Assembly (NCBI RefSeq): GCF_000344155.1
Contig: NZ_BAOQ01000019.1
Span: 47,353-111,352, forward strand
Source: Gordonia paraffinivorans NBRC 108238
GTDB lineage: Bacteria > Actinomycetota > Actinomycetes > Mycobacteriales > Mycobacteriaceae
Length of the DNA stretch: 64,000 nt
Direction: 5' to 3'
In this document: positions 55,169 to 63,013 of the stretch, in pieces
Layout of the letters: every line of letters begins with the position of its first letter
How positions within the stretch are numbered: position 1 is the first letter of the stretch
Translations under genes and position numbers: made by a program
Notes under the pieces: generated by a model
The model's database searches: none
The model's input: the letters and a program-made list of their open reading frames with translations, nothing else
What the model was told of the DNA's origin: nothing

Positions 55169-55271
55169 ACAAGTGTGACACCGTGATCACCCCTGGCGTC
55201 AACCCGTGGCCGTTGTGTCGGCGGTCACACGCCATGCCGGGGTGGGGCGGGGGAGGTGCGAAACGGACACA

Positions 55272-55277
55272 TAGACT
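55272..55277 (+). promoter_or_regulatory. -10 box of a probable leaderless TetR transcript
   Basis: TAGACT at 55272-55277 fits TANNNT and lies 6 nt before the GTG at 55284. Confidence 0.5.
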
Positions 55278-55283
55278 CGGCCT

Positions 55284-55961
55284 GTGGCACGCACGCGGAG
55301 TACGAGCCGGGGTCATTCCTCGGGCAACGGTGAATCGCACTCGCGTGCCGATCGCAAGAACCAGACGCGTGAGGCGCTGCTGGACACGACGAGGTCGCTC
55401 GTCGCCGAGCGAAGCTTCGGCAGCATCAGCCTCCGCGAGGTGGCCCGCGGGGCGGGGATCGTGCCCACGGCCTTCTACCGGCACTTCGCGTCGATGGAGG
55501 ACCTGGGCGTCACGCTTGTCGAGGACTCGATGCGGGTGTTGCGGCGCGCGTTGCGCGAGGGGCGGCGTGACCTCGCCGAACGCCAGGCGATGCCGACGGC
55601 CAAGACATCGCTGGAGATCCTGCTGCGTCACGTGCGCGAGAACGAGGCGCAATTCCGCTTCCTGGTCCGCGAACAGCACGGCGGCATCGCCGAGATCCGC
55701 CGCGCCATCGACACCGAATTGCGCTTGTTCTCCAAGGAACTCGCGATCGACCTGGCGCGCCTGCCCGCGCTCGCGGAGTGGGAGCCGGAGGATCTGGAGA
55801 CGGCCGCGGAGCTGATCGTGACGATCATGCTCACCGCGGTCGCCGACCTCCTCGACGGCGAGTATCGCGGACGCGGGGCCGAGAAGGACATCGTGGAACG
55901 CACCGAGCGGCAGCTCGTGATGGTCTTCCTGGGCATGGCGCAGTGGCGCCCCTCCCGCTGA
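55284..55961 (+). CDS. TetR-family regulator, probable repressor of the desaturase operon
   Basis: A 225-residue TetR regulator. The DNA-binding domain (about residues 25-75) has TREALLDTTRSLVAERSFGS, ISLREVARGAGIVPTAFYRH. A C-terminal ligand domain follows. TetR regulators divergent from DesA-type desaturases (for example DesT of Pseudomonas) sense acyl-CoA saturation. This position and the nearby palindrome suggest the same role here. It is inferred, not shown. GTG start with a leaderless-type -10. Confidence 0.88.
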   Translation: MARTRSTSRGHSSGNGESHSRADRKNQTREALLDTTRSLVAERSFGSISLREVARGAGIVPTAFYRHFASMEDLGVTLVEDSMRVLRRALREGRRDLAERQAMPTAKTSLEILLRHVRENEAQFRFLVREQHGGIAEIRRAIDTELRLFSKELAIDLARLPALAEWEPEDLETAAELIVTIMLTAVADLLDGEYRGRGAEKDIVERTERQLVMVFLGMAQWRPSR

Positions 55962-56090
55962 GCATCGGGTCGGGTGGCGTCGCGAACCCCCCGGATCGGG
56001 ACACACCGTCCGCCGGGCGGCGGCGAATTGTCCGATCCCGGTTCCAGGCGCTTCGAGGCCCAACGCCGTCACCAGCGGAAACGCGCCGGA

Positions 56091-56096
56091 TAGCGT
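56091..56096 (+). promoter_or_regulatory. Candidate -10 box of the ssuD-sfnG-sfnB operon
   Basis: TAGCGT at 56091-56096 fits TANNNT. It would place the transcript start near 56103, upstream of the cysteine leader ORF. No clear -35 is seen. The rest of the 310-bp gap from 55962 holds no other gene I can support. Confidence 0.35.
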
Positions 56097-56117
56097 AGTC
56101 GGCGGCACCTTGTCGAG

Positions 56118-56312
56118 TTGGCGTCACGCCGATTTCAATTGTGGTCGCACCTGTTGCCGGTGATCGACACTTGCCGTCGGCGAGTGTGCTGCCGCGCGGC
56201 CCGCGTCCGGTCCGTGGGGATCACACCTGCCGTAGTCCTCCTGCTGTTCGACGACGAAAGGTGCCCTCGCGGTGTCTCTGCATTTCCACTGGTTCCTGCC
56301 CACCTATGGTGA
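56118..56312 (+). promoter_or_regulatory. Candidate cysteine-attenuation leader ORF upstream of ssuD
   Basis: A short frame (TTG at 56118, or GTG at 56160) encodes LLPVIDTCRRRVCCRAARV with a Cys-Cys pair at 56087-56092 relative terms, that is codons 56187-56192, plus Cys at 56172-56174. The run IDTCRRRVCCR resembles the ID(L)CR...CR core of the small leader peptides found upstream of sulfur genes in actinobacteria. Polycysteine leader ORFs in mycobacteria sense cysteine supply. The frame overlaps the ssuD start by 41 nt, so translation of one could couple to or block the other. The peptide is a proposal from pattern only. Confidence 0.45.
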
Positions 56313-57450
56313 CTCCCGCAACCTGATCGCGGGTGGGCACGGCAGCCAGATGAACGGGGACCGTCCGGCCGACCTGAAGTACCTGAAGCAGCTGGCCAAC
56401 GCGGCCGAGACCAACGGGTTCAAGGCGGTGCTGACGCCGGCGGGCCTCTGGTGTGAGGACGCGTGGCTGACCACCGCGGCCCTCATCGACTCGACCGAGA
56501 CCCTCAAGTTCCTCATCGCGTTCTGCCCCGGTCTGATCTCGCCGCTGCTCGCCGCCCAGATGTCGGCGACCTTCCAGTGGCACTCGCAGGGCCGACTGCT
56601 CATCAACGTCGTCACGGGTGGGGAGTCGAGCGAGCAGCGCGCCTTCGGCGACTTCCTCGCCAAGAACGCCCGCTACGAGCGGTGCGACGAGTACCTGGAG
56701 ATCATCCGCAGCCTCTGGACCTCCGACGAGCCGGTCGACTTCGTCGGCAAGTACCTGCGCGTGGAGAACGCGCTGCTCGGCCGTCGCCCCGACCCGACGC
56801 CGCAGGTGTTCTTCGGCGGATCGTCGCCGGCGGCCGGCGACGTGGCGGCCAAGCACGCCGACACCTACCTCACCTGGGGCGAGCGTCCCGAGGACGTGTC
56901 GAAGAAGATCGCCTGGATCAACGGCCTGGCCGCCGCGCAGGGGCGCACCCTCGACCACGGCATCCGTTTCCACGTGATCGCCCGCGAGACCTCCGAGCAG
57001 GCGTGGGCCGAGGCCTCGCGCCTGCTGGGCGCCCTCGACCCCGCGCAGGTGGAGGCGGCGCAGCGCAACCTCGCCCGGTCCGAGTCGGAGGGGCAGCGCC
57101 GGATGAGCGAACTCCACGGTCGCGGAAAGGCTTTCGGTTCGTCGACCGATCCGCGCTCGCTGGAGATCCACCCCGGTGTCTGGGCCGGGGTCGGCCTGGT
57201 CCGCGGCGGTGCCGGCACCGCGCTGGTCGGCTCCTACGACGAGGTCGCCGCACTGATCGGCGAGTACGCCGCCCTCGGTCTCGACCACTTCGTCCTGTCG
57301 GGCTACCCGCACCTGGAGGAGGCCTACCACTTCGGCGAGGGCGTGCGTCCCGCGCTGGCACGCCTCGGCCTCCTCGACGAGGGCGGCTCCCGCCCGAAGG
57401 AAGAGGTCCGCACCGCCTTCCTGCCGCGCCTGCAGGCCGCGTCCTCCTGA
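56272..57450 (+). CDS. ssuD: FMNH2-dependent alkanesulfonate monooxygenase
   Basis: A 392-residue bacterial-luciferase-like monooxygenase of the SsuD type. It removes sulfite from alkanesulfonates with FMNH2 and O2. Family segments are HWFLPTYGDSRNLIAGGHGS, RLLINVVTGGESSEQRAFGD, the FGGSSPAAGDVAAKHAD block and YDEVAALIGEYAALGLDHFV. The GTG at 56272 has GAAAGG at 56255-56260. It starts a three-gene sulfur-scavenging operon with sfnG and sfnB. No sulfonate ABC transporter is in the window, so uptake must be encoded elsewhere. Confidence 0.92.
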   Translation: MSLHFHWFLPTYGDSRNLIAGGHGSQMNGDRPADLKYLKQLANAAETNGFKAVLTPAGLWCEDAWLTTAALIDSTETLKFLIAFCPGLISPLLAAQMSATFQWHSQGRLLINVVTGGESSEQRAFGDFLAKNARYERCDEYLEIIRSLWTSDEPVDFVGKYLRVENALLGRRPDPTPQVFFGGSSPAAGDVAAKHADTYLTWGERPEDVSKKIAWINGLAAAQGRTLDHGIRFHVIARETSEQAWAEASRLLGALDPAQVEAAQRNLARSESEGQRRMSELHGRGKAFGSSTDPRSLEIHPGVWAGVGLVRGGAGTALVGSYDEVAALIGEYAALGLDHFVLSGYPHLEEAYHFGEGVRPALARLGLLDEGGSRPKEEVRTAFLPRLQAASS

Positions 57451-57503
57451 TCCCGCCCACTCCCGTTCCACTCACGCTCCACGACCACCAGCGGAGGTAA
57501 ACC

Positions 57504-58616
57504 ATGTCCACCGAATCCATCGCGGACCAGATCAAGTTCGCCTACTGGGTGCCCAACGTCTCCGGCGGCCTGGTCACCAGTGACATCGAACAGCGCACCA
57601 ACTGGGACTACGACTACAACGTCAAGCTCGCCCAGACCGCGGAGAACAACGGCTTCGAGTACGCGCTGTCGCAGGTGCGCTACGAGGCCAGCTACGGCGC
57701 CGAGTACCAGCACGAGTCGACCAGCTTCAGCCTCGCGCTCCTGCTCGCGACGCAGCGTCTGAAGGTCATCGCCGCCGTCCACCCGGGCCTGTGGCATCCG
57801 GTGGTGCTGGCCAAGTTCGGCGCCACCGCCGACCACCTGTCCAACGGCCGCTTCGCGATCAACGTCGTCTCCGGGTGGTTCAAGGACGAGTTCACCCACC
57901 TCGGCGAGCCCTGGCTCGAGCACGACGAGCGCTACCGCCGCAGCGCCGAGTTCCTGCAGGTCATGCGCAAGGTGTGGACCGAGGACGATGTGGAGTTCCG
58001 CGGCGACTTCTACCGCATCCACGACTTCACCCTGAAGCCCAAGCCGCTCAACACCCCCGAGCGTCCGAACCCCGAGCTGTTCCAGGGCGGCAACTCGACC
58101 GCCGCCCGCCTCAACGGCGGCAAGTACGCCGACTGGTACTTCTCCAACGGCAAGGACTTCGACGGCGTCACCGAGCAGATCGACGACCTGCGCAACGTGG
58201 CCCGCGCGAACAACCGCGAGGTCAAGTTCGGCCTCAACGGCTTCATCATCGCCCGCGACACCGAAAAGGAAGCCCGCGACACCCTGCGCGAGATCGTCGA
58301 GAAGGCCAATCGTCCTGCGGTGGAGGGCTTCCGGGACGCCGTCCAGCAGGCCGGCAACGCCACCGGCGACAAGAAGGGCATGTGGGCGGACTCGACCTTC
58401 GAGGATCTCGTCCAGTACAACGACGGTTTCCGCACCCAGCTGATCGGCACCCCGGAGCAGGTCGCCGAGCGCATCGTCGCCTACAAGCGCCTCGGCGTCG
58501 ACCTCATCCTCGGTGGCTTCCTGCACTTCCAGGAGGAGATCGAGTACTTCGGCGAGAAGGTGCTCCCGCTCGTCCGCGAGCTCGAGGCCGCGCAGGCTCC
58601 CGTGGGGGTCGCGTGA
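57504..58616 (+). CDS. sfnG: Dimethylsulfone monooxygenase
   Basis: A 370-residue luciferase-like monooxygenase of the SfnG type, which oxidises dimethylsulfone to methanesulfinate with FMNH2. Clear segments are KFAYWVPNVSGGLVTSDIEQ, TNWDYDYNVKLAQTAENNGF, FAINVVSGWFKDEFTHLGEP and FQGGNSTAARLNGGKYADWY. It follows ssuD by 53 bp with GGAGG at 57493-57497 and overlaps sfnB (GTGA). Its product could feed the SsuD/methanesulfonate route. Confidence 0.93.
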   Translation: MSTESIADQIKFAYWVPNVSGGLVTSDIEQRTNWDYDYNVKLAQTAENNGFEYALSQVRYEASYGAEYQHESTSFSLALLLATQRLKVIAAVHPGLWHPVVLAKFGATADHLSNGRFAINVVSGWFKDEFTHLGEPWLEHDERYRRSAEFLQVMRKVWTEDDVEFRGDFYRIHDFTLKPKPLNTPERPNPELFQGGNSTAARLNGGKYADWYFSNGKDFDGVTEQIDDLRNVARANNREVKFGLNGFIIARDTEKEARDTLREIVEKANRPAVEGFRDAVQQAGNATGDKKGMWADSTFEDLVQYNDGFRTQLIGTPEQVAERIVAYKRLGVDLILGGFLHFQEEIEYFGEKVLPLVRELEAAQAPVGVA

Positions 58617-59854
58617 CGGCAGTGGGGCAGGCTGCCCGGCCCGTCGTGGCCGACCGGATCTCCTCGACGCAGGAGGCCCTGTCCGTCGCGCGGGAGCTGG
58701 CCGCGTCCTTTGCGGCCGGCGCGGCCGAACGGGATCGTGATCGCAGGCTGCCATTCGAGGAGATCGACCGGCTCTCGGCGTCCGGACTGCTCGCACTGAC
58801 CGTGCCCGCCCGGTTCGGCGGACTCGACGTCGCACCGAGTGTCCTGGCCGAGGTCGTGTCGATCCTGGCGGCCGCGGACCCGAGCATCGCGCAGATCCCG
58901 CACAGCCACTTCGTGTATCTCAACCTGGTGCGCCTCGCCGCGCCGGAGCAGCTGGCCGAGCGCATCTTCGCCGATGTGCTCGCCGGCGGGCGCATCGCCA
59001 ACGCGCAGTCCGAGCGCGGGGGCAAGACCATCGCCGACATCTCGACGAGGCTGACCCCGGTCGACGGCGACGGCACGCGGTTCAGCCTCGACGGTGAGAA
59101 GTTCTACTGCACCGGTTCGCCGTACGCGCACACCCTCGCGGTGCTGGCGAAGCTGGACGCGGCGGTCGGCGACTTCGCGCCCGGCGAGTACGTGGCGTTC
59201 ATCCCGGCTGACTCCGCAGGCGTGGAGATTGTCGACGACTGGGACGCGGTGGGGCAGCGGACGACCGGCTCGGGCACCGTCCGGTTCACCGGCGTGGGGG
59301 TTCGCGCCGACGATCTGGTCGCCCGTGCCGCGGCGACCGCCGCACCGACCGCCTACGGTGCGTACGCACAGCTGCTGCACGTCGCGATCGACACGGGCAT
59401 CGCCCGCGGAGCGCTGAACGCGGCCGCCGAGTTCGTGCGCACCAAGGCGCGCCCGTGGTTCGAGGCCGGCGTCGAGCGCGCGGTCGACGACCCGCTGGTG
59501 GTCCAGCGCTTCGGCGAACTCGACGTCGACGTGGCCACCGCCGAGGCCATGCTCGCCGCGGCCGGCCGGGCCGTCGACGAGGCCGTGGCCGCCGGTACGC
59601 GTCCCGAGCTCGCCGCGGAGGCGTCGATCGCCGTGGCGCGGGCCAAGGCCGTCGCCGACCGGGTGTCGACGCCGGTGGCGTCGGCGCTGTTCGAGGTGAG
59701 CGGAACGCGTGCTGCGGCAGCCGGATCCGGACTCGACCGGTTCTGGCGGGACGCCCGCACCCACACGCTGCACGACCCCGTCCGCTGGAAGTACCAGCAC
59801 ATCGGCCGCCGCCTGCTGCGCGGCGAGGACCCGCCGCTGCACGGCGTCATCTGA
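58613..59854 (+). CDS. sfnB: SfnB-like sulfur acquisition oxidoreductase (acyl-CoA dehydrogenase fold)
   Basis: A 413-residue flavoprotein of the acyl-CoA dehydrogenase superfamily, related to SfnB and DszC-type flavin monooxygenases. Segments are LPFEEIDRLSASGLLALTVP, ADPSIAQIPHSHFVYLNLVR, TRFSLDGEKFYCTGSPYAHT and the C-terminal RFWRDARTHTLHDPVRWKYQ. This branch lacks the catalytic Glu of real acyl-CoA dehydrogenases and uses reduced flavin. It probably oxidises organosulfur compounds alongside SfnG. GTG 58613 overlaps the sfnG stop. Its last 17 bp are repeated three more times downstream. Confidence 0.9.
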   Translation: MTAVGQAARPVVADRISSTQEALSVARELAASFAAGAAERDRDRRLPFEEIDRLSASGLLALTVPARFGGLDVAPSVLAEVVSILAAADPSIAQIPHSHFVYLNLVRLAAPEQLAERIFADVLAGGRIANAQSERGGKTIADISTRLTPVDGDGTRFSLDGEKFYCTGSPYAHTLAVLAKLDAAVGDFAPGEYVAFIPADSAGVEIVDDWDAVGQRTTGSGTVRFTGVGVRADDLVARAAATAAPTAYGAYAQLLHVAIDTGIARGALNAAAEFVRTKARPWFEAGVERAVDDPLVVQRFGELDVDVATAEAMLAAAGRAVDEAVAAGTRPELAAEASIAVARAKAVADRVSTPVASALFEVSGTRAAAAGSGLDRFWRDARTHTLHDPVRWKYQHIGRRLLRGEDPPLHGVI

Positions 59855-59907
59855 ACCACGGGGTCATCTGAACCACGGGGTCATCTGAACCACGGGGTCA
59901 TCTGAAC
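59840..59907. repeat. Four tandem 17-bp repeats spanning the sfnB stop codon
   Basis: The unit CACGGGGTCATCTGAAC is repeated four times without gaps: 59840-59856 (one mismatch, inside sfnB), 59857-59873, 59874-59890 and 59891-59907. Each copy carries the end of the gene (codons for Gly-Val-Ile and the TGA). Slippage duplication from the gene end outward is the simplest origin. Confidence 0.95.
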
Positions 59908-59916
59908 ACTGCCGTC

Positions 59917-59976
59917 ACGACGATCGCGTTGCGTTCGTGCCCGCCGACCGGGCACTCACGCAACGCGATTCGTCGT
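59917..59976. terminator. Long hairpin between sfnB and the TerD gene
   Basis: Arms at 59917-59934 and 59958-59976 pair over 18 bp with one bulged base, and the loop contains a further stem GTGCCCG/CGGGCAC (59937-59943, 59949-59955). It lies between convergent genes, 9 nt after the tandem repeats. A bidirectional terminator is likely; a dispersed palindrome is also possible. Confidence 0.65.
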
Positions 59977-59987
59977 TGTGGGGCGCG

Positions 59988-61283
59988 TCAGAGGTAACGG
60001 CCGACGTGGGGCAGCGCCTTCTTCGGCGTCTTCGCGTTGAAACCGTCACCGATCGCGCGCAACCGCCAGTCGCCGCCGTCTCGGCTGATGACCGCCATCG
60101 CGACCGCCGTGAACGGCATGCCGCCCTTGAGGGTGTAGCGGGCGAGTTCGGCTCCGGTCGTGTCGTCGACGAGGCGGCAGAACGCGTTGTCGATCTCCTC
60201 GAAGGTCTGCCCGCGGTAGGAGGTCACGATGAACACCAGCGCGTCGATGTGCGGCGGGACCGATTGCAGCGCAACGCGGATCACCTCGTCGTCGCCCTCG
60301 CCCTCGCCGGTGAGGTTGTCGCCGGAATGGACGATGGAACGGTCGTCGCTCGTGAGATGTCCGTAGTAGACGATCTCCGTGCACTGGCCGCGCGAGTACA
60401 TCAGCACCGATGCGTCGAGGTCGATGTTGCTCGACCGGCCGAACCGCCGGGGGACCGGGTCCCACCCGAGTCCCATGCTGATGTTGGTGAGCTTCACCCC
60501 GCCTTCCTTGCGGAGGGTGACCTTCTGTCCCTTCACCAGGCTGACCGGGCGGTCCTTGCTGAGACTGATCTCCGGGGCCCGCGGCGGCGCGGGAGGCGGC
60601 GAAGCGGCGGCCGGGGTGTGCGCGGGCGGCGTGGAGTACGTGGGCGGCGGTGTGTGGGTGGGCGGCGGCGTGTACGCAGGCGGCGTGGCCGGCGGCGGCG
60701 TGTACGCGGGTGGTGTGGCCGGCGGGGGCGTGTACGCGGGTGGTGTCGTCGCAGCCGGAGTGGGTGCCGGTGGTGGGGTCGGCTCGTCGTCGACGCTCAC
60801 GCCGTGATCCCGGACGAGGTCGGCGAAGCCGCCCGCGTAGCCCTGTCCGACGGCGCGGACCTTCCAGTCGAGACCTCGCCGGTACACCTCGAGCGCGATG
60901 ACCACCGACTCCGTCGTCAGGCCGGTGATGGCGTAGTCGTAGAGCTCTCGGCCGGCGGCGTCGGAGACCCGCGCGACCGGCGGGGCGAAGCGGCCGAACG
61001 TCGAACCCGGGTCCGCGAGGGTGATGACGGCGCGGACGGAGTCGATGTCGGCCGGGAGGCTGTTGGTCGAGATGCGCAGCCGTCCCGGGCCGCCGGGGGT
61101 CTGCTCGAGCGAGACGCCCGGCCCGGTCGGCTGGTTGTAGAAGACGAAATCGGCGTCGCTGCGGACGACGCCGCGGTCGGTCACGAGCAGCGCCGACAGG
61201 TCGGCTGCGGTCGCCAAGTCGACGGAGATGACGAGTTGGGAGGTCGACAGCGGGCCGTTCTGGCCCTTGATCAGCGCAGGCAT
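59988..61283 (-). CDS. TerD-family protein with two TerD domains and a Pro-rich linker
   Basis: A 431-residue protein. The first TerD domain is residues 1-165 (VDLATAADLSALLVTDRGVV, DADFVFYNQP). A linker of about 75 residues is made of Pro-Ala-Tyr-Thr repeats (TPPAYTPPPATPPAYTPPPA) encoded by tandem 30-bp DNA repeats near 60660-60750. The second TerD domain follows (LTNISMGLGWDPVPRRFGRS, DEVIRVALQSVPPHIDALVF, NAFCRLVDDTTGAELARYTL). TerD proteins bind Ca2+ and belong to stress or tellurite/chemical-defence systems. The start at 61283 (MPALIKGQNG) is standard. No other ter gene is in the window. Confidence 0.88.
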   Translation of the reverse strand: MPALIKGQNGPLSTSQLVISVDLATAADLSALLVTDRGVVRSDADFVFYNQPTGPGVSLEQTPGGPGRLRISTNSLPADIDSVRAVITLADPGSTFGRFAPPVARVSDAAGRELYDYAITGLTTESVVIALEVYRRGLDWKVRAVGQGYAGGFADLVRDHGVSVDDEPTPPPAPTPAATTPPAYTPPPATPPAYTPPPATPPAYTPPPTHTPPPTYSTPPAHTPAAASPPPAPPRAPEISLSKDRPVSLVKGQKVTLRKEGGVKLTNISMGLGWDPVPRRFGRSSNIDLDASVLMYSRGQCTEIVYYGHLTSDDRSIVHSGDNLTGEGEGDDEVIRVALQSVPPHIDALVFIVTSYRGQTFEEIDNAFCRLVDDTTGAELARYTLKGGMPFTAVAMAVISRDGGDWRLRAIGDGFNAKTPKKALPHVGRYL

Positions 61284-61437
61284 GCGAGCGGAGGAGTCCT
61301 TTGCGGTCGGTCGTGAGCACGAGAGGGGCGGGCGGACCGGCATCCGGTCCCTTGGTCAGCCTAGCGAGGCCCGCGACAGGACGGCACCCGTCGAGTTGCG
61401 ATCGACCGACGGACAGATTGATGTCGGTATGTCCGAA

Positions 61438-61443
61438 TAGGCT
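61438..61443 (+). promoter_or_regulatory. -10 box of a probable leaderless kinase transcript
   Basis: TAGGCT at 61438-61443 fits TANNNT and ends 7 nt before the ATG at 61451. Confidence 0.5.
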
Positions 61444-61450
61444 GCTCGTC

Positions 61451-63013
61451 ATGGTTGGTAACCGGGTTGGCACGCAGTTCGGTCCCTATCGTCTCGACGA
61501 ACTGCTGGGCCGCGGCGGCATGGGCGAGGTCTACCGTGCGTACGACACGGTGAAGGACCGGACCGTCGCGCTCAAGCTGCTGAACCCGGGTCTCGCCGAC
61601 GACTCGACCTATCAGGAGCGTTTCCGCCGGGAGTCGCGTGCCGTGGCGCGCCTCGGCGAACCACACGTCATCCCGATCCACGACTGGGGTGAGATCGACG
61701 GCGTCCTGTTCATCGACATGCGGTTGGTGCACGGCGAGGACCTCCGCGCGCTGTTGACCCGCGAGACCAAGCTCGACCCCGAGCGTTCGGTGTCGATCAT
61801 CGAGCAGGTCGCCGCAGCGCTCGACGCCGCGCACGGCGAGGGTCTCGTGCATCGCGACGTCAAGCCGGAGAACATCCTGGTCGGCACCAACGACTTCGCC
61901 TATCTCGTCGACTTCGGCGTGGCCCACGCCGACGAGGACACGCATCTGACCCAGACCGGGACCGCGGTCGGGTCGCTCGCGTACATGGCGCCGGAACTGT
62001 TCGACGCCGCGCCGCTGACCCCGGCGAGCGACATCTACGCACTCGCCTGCGTGCTCTTCGAGTGCCTCACCGGCCGCGTGCCGCACCCGGCGACCACGGT
62101 GAGCTCGGCGATCAAGGCCGCCCTGTTCGAGCCCCCACCCGCGCCCAGTACCGTCACCGCCGGCGTCCCGGCCGCGATGGACGAGGTCATCCGGCACGGA
62201 CTCGCGGCCGATCCGGCACAGCGCTTCTCCTCGGCCGCCGAACTCGCCCGCGCAGCACGCGCGGCGTTGACCGGGGAGCCGGCACCGCGGTCGTACTCCG
62301 CGGTGAACCTGAGCAAGGCGCCCTCGACCGTGATCGCGCCGCCGGACCCAGCCTACGATCAGACCCAGGTGCGCCAGACCGGGCCGGAGTCCGTCGTAGG
62401 CACGAATCATTCAGGTGCCCAACAGGTTTCGGAGCCCCACGATTTCCCCGGCACACGTCGGTTCACCGATTCCCAGCCGTACCCGACGGGGCAGCAGTTC
62501 TCCGGGCCCCAGCCGTACCCGGCCGCCTATGCGCCGCCGCCGGCCTACCCGCCCGCGTACCCTCCGGCCGAGCGTCGGCGTTCGCCGGCGATCCCGATCC
62601 TCATCGGACTGATCGTCGTCGCGCTCATCGGTCTCGCGGTGGTCGCGGGCGTGTTGCTGGCGGGGACGGGCGACGACACCTCGGACACGGCTTCCGAGCC
62701 GACGACGCCGACCGTCACCGAGACCGTCGTCCCGCCGCAGACGCAGAATCCGCAACCCGCTCCGCCGCAGCCCGCCGTACCGAGCGGTTCGACACCGTGC
62801 GACTCCACGGTCGGGGTGGGGACCTCGGTCACGAGCTGCCCGTTCGCCTTCGCCGTCCGCGACGAGTACTTCCGCGCCGGTGGTGCGCGGACCGCCCGCG
62901 TCATCTACGCGGCGAGTCCGGTGACCGGCCTGACCTATGCGATGACCTGTGTGCCCGAGGGGTCGGTCGTCACGTGCCGGGGCGGCAACGATGCGGTGGT
63001 GCACATCTACTGA
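61451..63013 (+). CDS. Membrane Ser/Thr protein kinase (Pkn type)
   Basis: A 520-residue receptor-like kinase. Kinase domain, about 13-275: Gly loop ELLGRGGMGEVYRAYD, Lys in VALKLL, catalytic loop HRDVKPENIL, DFG in YLVDFGVAH, APE-like YMAPELFDA. A Pro/Gln/Tyr-rich juxtamembrane region follows, then one helix (AIPILIGLIVVALIGLAVVA, about 382-405) and a small extracellular domain of about 110 residues with four cysteines (PCDSTVG, TSCPFAF, MTCVP, VTCRGG), probably two disulfides. There are no PASTA repeats, so it is not PknB. It overlaps the next gene by one base (TGATG). Confidence 0.93.
   Translation: MVGNRVGTQFGPYRLDELLGRGGMGEVYRAYDTVKDRTVALKLLNPGLADDSTYQERFRRESRAVARLGEPHVIPIHDWGEIDGVLFIDMRLVHGEDLRALLTRETKLDPERSVSIIEQVAAALDAAHGEGLVHRDVKPENILVGTNDFAYLVDFGVAHADEDTHLTQTGTAVGSLAYMAPELFDAAPLTPASDIYALACVLFECLTGRVPHPATTVSSAIKAALFEPPPAPSTVTAGVPAAMDEVIRHGLAADPAQRFSSAAELARAARAALTGEPAPRSYSAVNLSKAPSTVIAPPDPAYDQTQVRQTGPESVVGTNHSGAQQVSEPHDFPGTRRFTDSQPYPTGQQFSGPQPYPAAYAPPPAYPPAYPPAERRRSPAIPILIGLIVVALIGLAVVAGVLLAGTGDDTSDTASEPTTPTVTETVVPPQTQNPQPAPPQPAVPSGSTPCDSTVGVGTSVTSCPFAFAVRDEYFRAGGARTARVIYAASPVTGLTYAMTCVPEGSVVTCRGGNDAVVHIY

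Noticed and set aside
58613..59854. An ordinary acyl-CoA dehydrogenase
   Set aside because: Its overlap with sfnG, the sulfur operon context and SfnB-type C-terminal motifs fit a flavin monooxygenase better.
59840..59907. 17-bp repeats as plasmid iterons or a phage attachment site
   Set aside because: The unit is the end of the sfnB coding sequence; there is no replication gene and no integrase.
59988..61283. A tellurite-resistance island
   Set aside because: No terA, terB, terC, terE or terF partners are in the window; TerD-domain proteins are common alone in actinobacteria.
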